DNA of 64,000 nt from contig NZ_AP014821.1 in the NCBI RefSeq assembly GCF_001548115.1, forward strand, positions 2,111,262-2,175,261, read 5' to 3'. The DNA is from Geminocystis sp. NIES-3709 (lineage in GTDB: Bacteria; Cyanobacteriota; Cyanobacteriia; Cyanobacteriales; Cyanobacteriaceae). Made by a program: the position numbers and the translations under genes. Below are positions 21,453-33,000 of this stretch, in pieces (the stretch's first letter is position 1; every line of letters begins with the position of its first letter). Under the pieces are notes generated by a model that was not told the origin of the DNA, searched no databases, and saw only the letters and a list, made by a program, of their open reading frames with translations.

Positions 21453-22577
21453 GTGACTTTATCTTATTTTGCTACCACTGCTAGAGGATTAGAAGAAATC
21501 ACTGCCCAAGAGTTGGTTAAATTGGGTGCCAAAGCTGTAAAACCAGAGTTTACGGGAGTATATTTTGAAGGCGATCGAGAGTTATTATATAGAGTAAATC
21601 TATGGGCAAGAACCATTTTTCGAGTATTACAACCAATTCACACCATTAAAAGTCAGAATCCAGAGCAATTATATAGTAACACCCGAGCGATCGATTGGTC
21701 AGAATATCTACAACCAGATCAAACCATTGCAGTTCGTTGTACGGGAAAAAATCCTCAACTTAACAATAATCATATCACTGCTATTCAAATCAAAAATGCG
21801 ATCGTAGATCAACAACAGCAACAAAAAGGAATACGATCGGATGTGGATACCATTGAGCCAGATATAGTCATAAATGCCCATATTAACGAAAATAACTGTA
21901 TTTTAAGCCTTGATAGTACAGGAGACAGTCTCCATCGTCGAGGTTATCGTTCTGCCATGGGATTAGCTCCCCTTAAAGAGACTTTAGCGGCAGCATTATT
22001 ATATTTAACCGAATGGACACCAGATCAAGCCCTTGTCGATCCCATGTGTGGTTCAGGTACAATTATTTTAGAAGGCGCTTTGATGGGATTAAATATTGCT
22101 CCCGGATTGTATCGCAAAAAATTCTGTTTTCAAAATTGGACAGATTATGACGCTAAATTGTGGGGAAGTTTATTAAAAGAAGCAGAAAATAGTCAAAAAC
22201 AACATTTACCACCCATGATTGGCACAGATGCTGATAAAGAAGTAATTTTACAAGCTCAAAGTAACGCTAAAGCCTGTGAAATTGGAGATCAAGTAAAGTT
22301 TTATCAACAACATTTAGTCGATATAACTCCCCCCGCCGAATCAGGTATTCTTATCTGTAATCCTCCTTATGGGAAACGTATTTCAGATGTAGAAGCTCTA
22401 TTTCCTTTGTATAAATTGTTAGGAGATATTTTTAAACAAAGATTTAAAGGTTGGACAGCTTACGTTTTAACGGGGAATAAAGAGTTAAGTAAAAAAGTTG
22501 GTTTACGCACCTCTCGGCGTATTCCTATTAACAATGGTGGTATTCCTTGTACACTATTAAAATACGATTTATACTAA
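21453..22577 (+). CDS. THUMP-domain class I RNA methyltransferase
   Basis: 374 residues from GTG at 21453 (MTLSYFATTARGLEEITAQE, the usual start of this family); a TTG five codons earlier is less likely. A THUMP domain (about 40-160) for RNA binding precedes an SAM methyltransferase with DPMCGSGTIILEGALMGLNIAPG, GTDADKEVI and the catalytic ICNPPYGKRI. It is related to RlmL/YpsC, which form N2-methylguanine in rRNA. Exact target unknown. Confidence 0.9.
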   Translation: MTLSYFATTARGLEEITAQELVKLGAKAVKPEFTGVYFEGDRELLYRVNLWARTIFRVLQPIHTIKSQNPEQLYSNTRAIDWSEYLQPDQTIAVRCTGKNPQLNNNHITAIQIKNAIVDQQQQQKGIRSDVDTIEPDIVINAHINENNCILSLDSTGDSLHRRGYRSAMGLAPLKETLAAALLYLTEWTPDQALVDPMCGSGTIILEGALMGLNIAPGLYRKKFCFQNWTDYDAKLWGSLLKEAENSQKQHLPPMIGTDADKEVILQAQSNAKACEIGDQVKFYQQHLVDITPPAESGILICNPPYGKRISDVEALFPLYKLLGDIFKQRFKGWTAYVLTGNKELSKKVGLRTSRRIPINNGGIPCTLLKYDLY

Positions 22578-22622
22578 ATTTGATGATTTTAACCTGAGTT
22601 GGATGTCTTAAACTTTAATTAG

Positions 22623-22651
22623 AGTCTGCTGAAAAAGTATAAGAAGAGAGG
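22623..22651 (+). repeat. short dispersed repeat, GCTGAAAAAGT family
   Basis: AGTCTGCTGAAAAAGTAT followed by AAGAAGAGAGG. It shares GTCTGCTGAAAAAGT with the reverse copy at 63619-63647 and GAGGAGTT with the flank of the 16421 copy. Confidence 0.6.
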
Positions 22652-22717
22652 AGTTAATAAAATTATCACATAAGGTAAAAATTTGATTGATGCAGTGAAT
22701 GAAGCATTTATAGTTTT

Positions 22718-22745
22718 GTCCTAATCAACTCGCTTTCTGCTATAT
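22718..22745 (+). repeat. 28-bp dispersed repeat (copy 1)
   Basis: GTCCTAATCAACTCG then CTTTCTGCTATAT; identical at 26 of 28 positions to the reverse complement of 39156-39183, 16 kb away. Both copies are intergenic and both lie upstream of glycosyltransferase-like genes. Confidence 0.75.
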
Positions 22746-22753
22746 GAATAGTA

Positions 22754-23503
22754 ATGATTAAATACAGTTTGCTAAAAATTGGAATTTTTGTAGAGCTATT
22801 AAAACTTTTGAGCAATTTTTTCTTTTATTTTGTAAGACGATCGCAAGAAATTTTAAACGATAAAATAAGCTCTCAAAAAGTTAATAATCCTCCACAAATA
22901 ATCAAATTGTTATTAAGGATTTTCCCTATTCCGGGCTATTCAATGAGTTCGACTTTAAATAGTTATTTGGGGACTACTATTAGAAACATCCTGAAGAATC
23001 GTAAAAAGCCAGAAATTATCAAAGTTGTCAAAGAATATGGAACAAAGATAAGTCACCCTGAAGTTTCTATAGTTGTTCCTCTCTACGCCAGACTAGACTT
23101 TATGAAATATCAATTAGCTCTATTTGCTGATGATCCCGACTTTCAAGACAATGAGTTGATCTATGTTTTAGACGATCCTCGACTATATAAGGATTTTATT
23201 GATTATTGTGATGCACAATTTGCCACCTTCCAAGTACCATTTAAAACAGTCTATTCCGGGGCAAATTTAGGTTTCTCAGGGGCAAACAACCTAGGGGTAT
23301 CTGTTTCTAGTGGACAGTTAATTCTTCTTATAAATTCAGATGTGATGCCAATAAAATCGGGTTGGGTTTCATCATTAGTCAATATATATAAGAGTCTTAA
23401 TAATGTAGGATCGATCGTACCTAAATTACTTTATGCAAATGGCAGTATTCAACATGGTGGCATGAAATTTATCAAATGTAGAGCTCTTGGGGTGATTTAT
23501 TGA
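22754..23503 (+). pseudogene. GT2-family glycosyltransferase, C-terminally truncated
   Basis: 249 residues. After an N-terminal stretch of about 100 residues, a GT-A domain starts with PEVSIVVPLYARLDFM and shows GANLGFSGANNLGVS and LLINSDV (the D-x-D-like metal site). It ends abruptly after GSIQHGGMKF plus 12 residues, where GT2 enzymes of this type continue for tens to hundreds of residues. Nine bases downstream another broken frame begins in a different register. I read this as a deletion junction. The catalytic base region is lost, so activity is unlikely. Confidence 0.7.
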
Positions 23504-23507
23504 TTGA

Positions 23508-23927
23508 GTAATAGCCTATTTAATTGATGTTATCCTTAAAGGAAAAGAGACAGAATCTGATAAATGGTATTTAAGCAGTTTTCCTCATTACTATTTTCTT
23601 TCTCGTGCTTATTTTAATGGTGTTAAAGGATTAGAAGTTTTAAAAGAAAAAATTATCTCCAATTTAGAACAAAAGTTTGAGCAAGGATGCTATGACAATC
23701 CTCTTGATACAGCATTAGCAGTTTGTACATTTCTCAACTTCGGGCAGATAACACCCACTTTAGAAAAAGCCATTAGCTTTTTGTTAGCAAAGCAAGGAAA
23801 TGATGGAAGTTGGGCTAGTAGTCCTTTTTACTTTGATAGTCCAAAACGTATTTCTTGGTATGGCTCCGCAGAGTTAACGACGGGGGTTTGTATTGAAGCA
23901 TTGGTAAGATACCAACAAGTTATATAA
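23508..23927 (+). pseudogene. terpene-cyclase/prenyltransferase-repeat protein, C-terminal fragment
   Basis: An open frame of 139 residues with no start codon at its beginning translates to YLIDVILKGKETESDKWYLS, then LDTALAVCTFLNFG, LLAKQGNDGSWASSPFYF and SAELTTGVCIEALVRYQ. The QxxxGSW and the alternating alpha-helix pattern are those of squalene-hopene-cyclase-like (prenyltransferase/squalene oxidase) repeats. Everything N-terminal is missing. It directly follows the truncated glycosyltransferase, in another frame, consistent with one deletion that fused two genes. Confidence 0.65.
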
Positions 23928-23932
23928 TTCTA

Positions 23933-23976
23933 TTGACAAATGTCTAAAATTATCTTACAATGTGACTATATAGTCA
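23933..23976 (+). promoter_or_regulatory. strong promoter with palindromic operator
   Basis: TTGACA (23933-23938), 17-nt spacer and TACAAT (23956-23961) make a near-consensus sigma-70 promoter starting 6 bp after the upstream stop codon. The perfect 14-bp palindrome TGACTATATAGTCA (23963-23976) begins 2 bp after the -10, covering the expected transcription start near 23968. It lies about 60 bp before the ATG of the giant gene at 24029. A repressor site is the natural reading (inference). Confidence 0.65.
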
Positions 23977-24028
23977 TATGACAAATAACTAAATTTATAA
24001 TCTCCATAGTTTAACAAATGTATCAGCT

Positions 24029-27000
24029 ATGACCATTAAATTTACCAAAGCCACCGTTAATAGCAACTTAGCTAATCCCACTGGGATTATGTTTCTTGAT
24101 TTAAACAAAGATAATTTACCCGACATCGTTGCCGTTTCTTCAGGTTTTAATGAAGATGATTTAGTCTGGCATAGAAGTAATAGTAATAGCACAATTAACA
24201 CCTCTCATACTTTAATTAATGGAGAGTTAGGAGGAGGGCGCAACGGTTTCTATGGTGCGGATATTGATAGAGATGGAGATATAGATTTAGTCAGTGCAGA
24301 AAATGATGATGATGATGTCACTATCTGGTATAACACCAATGGGCAAGGCACTTCTTGGAGTGGCTCAAAAATATCCGATGCTTTTCAAGGGGCGACAGAT
24401 TTATATATAGGTGATTTTGGCACAGATGGCTGGGTAGATATTATTGGTGCTTCAGAAGATGATGACGATGTTTCTATTTGGCGACAAACTTCAGGAGGGA
24501 GTTTTGCGGGGGAATTGACAATCGATGGGGGGTTAGGAGAAGCAAGGGCAATTGATGGCGGTGATATTAACCGAGATGGCAGACTAGATGTGGTTGCTGG
24601 TGGTGAGGAAGGTTTATTTTGGTATCGCAATGATGGAAGTGGCACCAGTTGGACAGGGTATAATATTAGTGGTAGCAGTTATCAACCTCAAGATTTGAAA
24701 GTTGCTGACATAGATAGAGATAATGATTTAGATGTTATCGTCGCCGCCGATAATGGGGTTTATTATTGGAAGAATAACGGTTCAGGTTCTTTTAGTGGGG
24801 CTACTCAAGTAGCTAATTTTAAGGTAGCACAAATTGCCGTTGCTGACATCGATCGAGATGGAGATAATGATTTAATTTTTGGGAATTATAGCAGTAATGC
24901 AAGTATTTATTGGTATTCCAATAATGGCAGTGGTGGTTTTACTCCTTATACCATTGATAGTAGTGGGTTAAATAATATTAACGCCGTGGGAGTGGGAGAT
25001 GCTAATAATGACGGTTTTATTGATATTGGTATCGGCACTGACGGGGAAGACGATATATATTGGTATCGTAATGAGTTGAGAAAAATTAGTATCACAGCTA
25101 ATAGTAATCCTGTACCTGTAGAGGGAGGGGATTATGGCTCGTTTACCATTTCTTTAGACGAAAGTGCGATCGCATCTATTACTCTTTCTTCTACTTATAC
25201 CATAAGTGGCACAGCAACGAATAACACCGACTATACCATTTCAGGTTATACCACCATTCCGGCAGGATCCACTTCTGCTATTATTTATATTAACCCCATT
25301 AATGATCTCAATTATGACCCCAATGAGACTATTACTTTAACTTTAACGGGTAATGGTATTAATAACGGTTATGTTATAGATTCTAGTAAATCCAGTGCCA
25401 CTTTAACTATAAGCGATCCGACTCCCGTTGTGAGTATAAGCTCATCTGGGGTGGTAAATCCTTCAGAATCGGGCATAATTGGACAATTTGTCATCTCTTT
25501 AAATACCACTGCTACCAGTAACTTTAGTCTTGGCTATAGCTTATCAGGAGCGAGTAATGACATTATCCTTGATAATGATACTAACCCCAATAATGGTAGT
25601 TTAGGCTCAACTATTCCCATTGGTATAGGAGAAAGCAGTAAGACGATTTATGTTTTTGCCAAAGATGACTTTACTTACGAAGCCAATGAGAGTTTTACCT
25701 TTACCTTATTACCCACAACTCCCAAAGTTAACAATATTGCCTTAGGCACAGGCTATAGAGTAGATTTAAGTAAAAATAGTCGCACCTTAAATATTATCGA
25801 TGATGAGCCGATCGTAACTGTCACTGGTGTTAAAAATCTACAAGAGGGTAGCGATACGGGAGAGTTTATCGGTTATGTGGATATTATTCTCGATCGAGCC
25901 GTCACCAAGCAACCCGGATTGTCAGTATATTATAATATCACGGGAGGAAGTGCCACCCAATTCACCGACTATTTTAATTCTCAGGGAAGGTTAACCAGTG
26001 GTAGTAATGCCCAAAATGTGGTGTTTATTCCTAATGGTGCAGACTCTGCTAGATTATATTTAAGTGCCTTACCAGATGCGATCGCAGAAGCCACCGAAAC
26101 CATTACAATATCTTTAATAAATGATCAAAATCCTAACACTACTCCAGACTATGCGGTAGGAAATAACTATGCTCTAGGAAATACCATCACTGCTACTGTT
26201 AATATCACCGATAGTGGATATTATAACCCGAATATTGCCATCCTCGATCGCGCTGGAAATGCCGTTACTAACACAAATCCCTTAGAAGCCAATAGCGAAG
26301 GAAAGGTTAACTTTAGTGTTAAATTAACTAGCCAACCAACCCAAAATGTCACCGTCAGAGTAGATACTTTTACCCTTACCTTTACTTCTACTAATTGGGA
26401 TACACCCCAAAATATCAGTCTCAATGGTATTACCTCCACAAGAAATTTAACCATTACTAGCACCAGTAACGACAGCAATTATAATAACCGCACCAGCAAC
26501 ATTACTATCAATCCCCATGACGGTATCCCTAATTTAGATGTCACGGAAGGAGAAAACTCCCTCCCCACAATTATCCCTAGTGTGACTATCCTATTAGAAA
26601 ACGATACCAATGAGGGAAGCGAATTAGCAGGAGTGTTTAAATTATTGTTGAGTAATCCTGCGCCTAGTGGCGGTTTAGTCATTAACTATATGGTGACTGG
26701 CACGACAACTCCCAATGTTGACTATAATACCCTTTTAGGTTCGATCGAAATTCCCGAAGGAGAAACCAGTGTTTTCTTAAATGTCCCCGTTATTGATGAT
26801 AAGGTAAAAGAAAATGCAGAAACCGTCATTGTCACTCTCCAAGCAGGGGAAGATTATACCGTTAATAATGCTACCTCCAGCGCAACCTTAACTATCACTG
26901 ATGACGATGAGTCTAGTATTGAATTTGCTACTCCTCAAACCACTGCATCCATTACCAGTAGCAATGATTTATTAACCGTCAGTGTGGTTAGTTTTAATGA

Positions 27001-30000
27001 TAATAGTGGCACTTTTACTGTTAACTTAAATCAACAACCTTCTCAAAATGTCACCGTTACCTTAAGAGATAGTTTAAATAATAATGCAACGGGGGGGAGT
27101 TTAACCTTTACCCCTGATAATTGGCAATCACCCCAAAATCTCACCCTCAATAATTTGACTGCTAACAACAGTGATGATTTTAACTATCAAGTTACTGCTG
27201 TTACCGAAAGTCAAGATAGTAACTATCAAAACAAAACCCTTAACTTTCCCATTGTTACTAATACTTTAAATACCACCATTACCAGTGTTTTAACAACGGA
27301 AGGAGAAGAAGATATTTTGCTAGTGAAACTGACTAGCCAACCTAGTGGTAATGTCACCCTTAGCTTTAGTCAAATTGATGCCACGGAAAATAGTTTCTCT
27401 ACTAATACCCTTACCTTTGCCCCCGATAATTGGAATAGTTATCAAAGTATCAATGTTAGTGGATTAAAAGACGATCGAGCCGATGGAGATATAACCTATA
27501 ATGTTAAGGTGACGGCGACTAGCAGTGATAGTAACTATAACGGAGTTTATCAACTATTACCCATTACGAATACCGATATTGATAGTGATGTGGTTAATAA
27601 TGAACCTGAAGAAGATGATAACTTAGAAACTGATCCTTTAGTGACTATTAATATTCAAGGTAGCAGTGAAATCGGAGAAAGTGACGCCACGGGGGGTAAA
27701 TTTAGAATCTCAGTGGGAGAGGGTAGTTCAAGTGAGCCTGTTAAAGTACGTTATTCGATCTTAACCAATCCTAGTGATAATAATGCCACAGAGGGGCTTG
27801 ATTATCAATCTTTTAATTTATTCGAGCAACAATTAGGCACGGAAAATCCCTTTAATGGTTTAGATATTGGTAGTTATAGCGCTCCCTTTGTGATAGATTT
27901 AGATCAGGATAGAGATTTAGACCTTTTTATCGGTAATTATGAAGGTTCGATCGTCTATTATGAAAATACTGGGACAAATAATCAACCCACCTTCCTTAAA
28001 AATACCAGTAACAATCCCTTCAGTGCTATTGACTTAAATGGTGCAACTTCTCCCGGTTATTCGACTCCAGCCTTCGGTGATGTTGACGGTGATGGTGATC
28101 ACGAAGTGGCGCTGCGCGATCAAGATTTAATCTTAGGTAGTAGTGATGGTAAGATTCGCTTTTATCGTAATAGTAACCTCACTTTTACCGAAGTAACAGG
28201 TTCAAATAATCCTTTTAATAGTATCGACATCGGAGATTATAGCACCCCTATTCTCATAGATATTGATTCCGATAGTGATTTAGATTTATTTATCGGTAGC
28301 GGTGACGGGTTAATTAAGTTTTATCGCAACACCGGGAGTGAGACTAATCCCGTTTTTGTGGAAGAAACCGCAGAAAATCCTTTTCAAAATGTGGATTTGT
28401 TCGATCGAGCTAGTATAATCTTTGCAGACTTAGATGAAGATGGAGACTTAGACGCTGTTTTAACAGGAGACACTAACGGTGCAACTAAGTCAGGGGGAGT
28501 AATGGAGTATTGGTTAAATATTGGCACTCCTTCTCAACCTAATTTTATCCAAGATGATAGCTTATTTGAACGCAGTGATTTTACCATACCAGACAATGTG
28601 CGTCCAATTTTTGGAGATATTAATGGAGATTTAGATCAAGATTTATTATTTGGTAATATTGATGGGATTATCGACTATTATGAGAATTTATCTAGTGGAG
28701 AAATCACCATTATTCCGGGGCAATTTGCCGATATTGATTTAACTCCTTTTGCTGATAACATTGCTGAAGGAGATGAAAATGTTACCGTTGTTTTAAATAC
28801 TAATCAAGGCTATTATATTGATTCAGAAAATACCACCGTTACTTTTACTATCAAAGATGATGATATAGCAGGAGTTTCTATTACTGATAATAACGGAAAT
28901 TCCATTACAAGTAAAATTTATACTTCTAGCGAAGCTGATAATTCACCCCAAACTTTTAAAGTAAAACTTACTAGCCAACCCACTGATAATGTCATCGTTT
29001 ATTTAGGCACAAATAACAAAAATGAGGGTATTTTATCCGCAGAATTTCAAGAAAATCAAGAGGTAATTTCTTTTTACTTTACCCCTGATAATTGGAATAT
29101 TGAGCAAAGTTTTACCGTTAATCCTCAAGATGATTTAAGAGACGATGAAATCGTAGCTTATCAAATAATTTCTACTGTCAAAAGTGGTGATGATTTTTAC
29201 AACAATTTAGAAGTTAGTGACATTTCTCTTAATAATCAAGATAATGATAACGCAGGTATTAATATTGTCCAAATAAGCGATAATTCTACAGAAGGAAGCA
29301 GTAACTCTTATCAAATTTCTTTAAAGACTCAACCTCTTTCCCCTGTCAATGTCACCATGACACCCAGTAACGAGGAAATCAAGTTTTCTAATCAAGGTTT
29401 TTCTCAACCTCTCACCCTCACCTTTAATGAAGACAACTGGAATATTCCTCAAACTGTCACCGTCTTTGCCGTTGATGATAGCAAAATTGAATACAACCAC
29501 AGCACTAATATTGATTTTAGTATTGAATCTAAGGATAATCGTTACAGTAGTCTAACTCCTCCTCAACCCATAGAAGTTAACATCATCGATAACGACTTCC
29601 CCTTAGCTACTTTGCCAGTGACGCAAAATGCCACAGAAGAAGCCATGCCGGGTTACTTTACTATCTCGGTAAGTGAAGCGGTTAACTCTGCTTTTGGTGA
29701 GACTGGTTTAAATGTTGCCTATCGAGTTTTAGGAAGTAGTAGTGCGGTTAATGGTTTTGACTATCAAACGGTATTGGAAACAGGAAGCGTAAGAATCGCA
29801 CCAGGAGAAACTAGCACCACTTTAACTATTTCTTCCATTGATAACTTTATTGATGATGGTGATAAGCAAGTTGTTATTGAATTGTTAGCAGGGGATGGTT
29901 ATAGCTTGGGAGAGACTACCACTAACACTCTCGTGATTATTAACAATGATAAGGCAGGAGTACAAATTATTCAAAGTGGCATTGTGCCAGTAGTCAAAGA

Positions 30001-33000
30001 AGGGGAAAGCTATACTTTCTATGTCTCTTTATTAAGTGAGCCTACTCAAACAACTACAATTAATTTCTCTGATAATCCTAATGAGTTAAATAACATTAAC
30101 CCCCTCACCTTCACTTCCGAAAATTGGTATATACCACAAAATGTAACTATAAGTGCGATCGACGAGAATATAGCAGAGACAGGAGAAAATCACACTACCC
30201 AATTAGCATTTATTTTTGATGGTGCATCGGAGTATGAAAATTTAGATGAGCCTGTTAACCTTGAAGTTAATATTATCGATCGAACTTTTAACAGTGTCAA
30301 TACGGCGTTAGGTTTGCAGTATAGTTTAAATAGTATAGAAAAGGCATTTACTGAATCTAGTTTACCCTTAATTGGTAGTGCCTCTACCTTGCCTATTTTC
30401 TTTGACGAAATCACCGATAAAATTGTTAGTGAAATTTACACTACTAATAACTTAACTGCATGGAAATTAGAGCAAATCTTCAGAAATTTGTTGCCTGAAA
30501 CTCTAGGGGATAGCCTTTCTAATTTGCAAATAAATTATATTCCTAATAATAACGATACTCCTTTCACTATTTCCTTTACTGTTACTTATAATAATCAAAC
30601 TATTCCCTTAAGCAAAGACTTAGCTATTCCTTCCCTTGATTTAACAGTTAATGGGGAAGCCCAAGCCGATATTATTTATGATTTTAATTTAGGTTTTGGT
30701 ATTAATAAAACTGGTGGTTATTATCTCAATACTTCACAAACTTTTTTAAATCCAGATATTAAATTTGATAATGTTACTCCAACAGGAATTGACAGTATTA
30801 ATGGTTTAACTGTTGATTTCGCTGATGAAGGTATTGATTTAGATTTAGACTATGACATTAAATTATTAGGTAATAACTTAGATACAGATGCTTTAAACAT
30901 ACTAAAAAATCGTCCTGCTCAAGAATTATTTGCTAATTTTGACTATGATTTTAAAACGGGAAGTTTTGCTAAATTATTACTTTCTGCTACCCCCGATGAA
31001 AAAATTACTGACTTGTTTCCGGGTATAACTTTTGATTTAGCAGTAGAAGAATTACCCCTCTATAACTATGCTGATGAATCAAAAATTAGTCTTAATGATT
31101 TTGTTGTTACTCTGCAAAATGTGGCTTTAGATGTACAATCTTTAATCAGAGGTTATGTTAAAAAATATGTTGATTTAATCGATGAAATTTTACAACCAAT
31201 TTATCCTATTATCGATACCCTTAATGCCGATACAAAATTTCTTTCGGCTTTAGAATTAGACTTTCTTTTTGATAGTAATAATGACGGCAAAGTGTCGGTA
31301 ATGGAATTAGTTTTTGCCCTTCTCAATGTCAATGATGATAGTGGTGATAACGATGCTTTACAAAATTTAGGCTTTGATGGTTTTGATGATGGTGACTCCC
31401 TAGACTTCTACGAATTTATTGATGCTATTAATGAGTTAATTGAAGTAGTCAGATTAGTTGATGATTATATTGCTGATGATACTAATGTTTTAATTGATAT
31501 AGGTTCAGTTAGTACATCAGTTCAGAATGGCGAGGTTGATTTTAGTCGTGATGATTTAACTATACCAGATGGTAACATTCTCGATCGAATTGCTAATAAT
31601 CCTCTAGCTACGGATGATTTAGAGAAACTAATTGATAGTATCCTCTCCTTAGATGGTTTTGAGATACCCTTGTTAACTGACTTTTTCTCCGTAGCTGGTT
31701 TATTACTAGGGGAAGAAAATGTTGACTTTTTAATCTATGATGTGCCTGATTTAGATTTTGATATTAGTGTCGATTTGTCTGATATTGGTTTAGATGCTAT
31801 TTTACCTGAGTATGGTTTGGATGCAGTTTTAGAAATCGCATTAGGGCTTAATTCTAACCTATACTTGGCTTATGATGCTTATGGTTTAAATCAGTGGCAA
31901 GAAACAGGTTTTGATGAGGATAAACTAAACTTATTATTAGATGGGCTTTATATCCGAGATGTGGATGAAAACGATAAAGATGTCAATGAGTTAGGCGCTT
32001 CTTTTGGTGTTGATATTGGTATGGAATTTAATGCTATTGTAGCAAAGGCGAGGATGACGGGAGGTGTGCAAAGTGATAATGATGTTAAACTCGATTTTGT
32101 CGATGGTGGTGAATATCAAGGGTTAGGCGATGGTATCATTCGCTATTCTGAATTATCACCTTTATTCACTGGTGATCTTAGTGTACTCGAAATTAGTGGT
32201 GCGATCGAGGCTTTTTTAAATACTAAGGTGCAAGTGGGTGTCGATGTTGGTTTATTCGAGATAATGGAGACTATTCTTGATATTGATATTTTCACTTACA
32301 AAATCTGGGATATTGAAGATGTCTTAAAAAAATTGGGTATTAGTGGTTTTGCGAGTCAAAGTTACTTACAAGGAGGCACGGTATTTTTTGATGTTAACTT
32401 TAATGGTCAATTAGATCAAGGGGAAATTTCTACTGTTAGTAATGATGATGGTAGTTTTAATTTGCCTGTGGATTTAGTACCCTTCGATCTCGATCGTAAT
32501 GGTATCATAGATGATCAAGATGGGCGTTTAGTGGTTATAGATGGGGTTGACTCCGCAACGGGATTACCTATCAGCACTCCTCTTTTTGCCACTGTTGACT
32601 CTAGTATGATTACTCCGTTAACCAGTCTGGTGCAAAAAATCCATCAGTCTGGCATTGACATCGAGTTAGCCGAAGCAAAAATTAAAGAAATATTCGCCTT
32701 ACCTGAAAGCCTTGATTTATCACAATTTGATCCCATGTCTGCCCTTGAGAATGGGGATATTAACGGCAAAAAAGTCTATACCAGTCATGTCATCACTCAA
32801 GGCACAATTGCGGTTTTAACGCAGTTTATCTCTGGTATCACTAATCAAACTCCTGCCCAAGTTGCCGATCAAGTTATCGGTTCGATCGCCCTTAGTCTGT
32901 ATAATGAGGATACTGGTAATTTTAATAACCTCTCTTTTCTTGAAAATTTAATTACCACTCTCATTAATGATGTGGGAGGAGAATTTAGCGACAGTGAATT

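Noticed and set aside
22754-23927. Programmed frameshift joining the glycosyltransferase and cyclase-like frames
   Set aside because: No slippery sequence near the junction, and the two protein families are not known as a fusion; a deletion is simpler.
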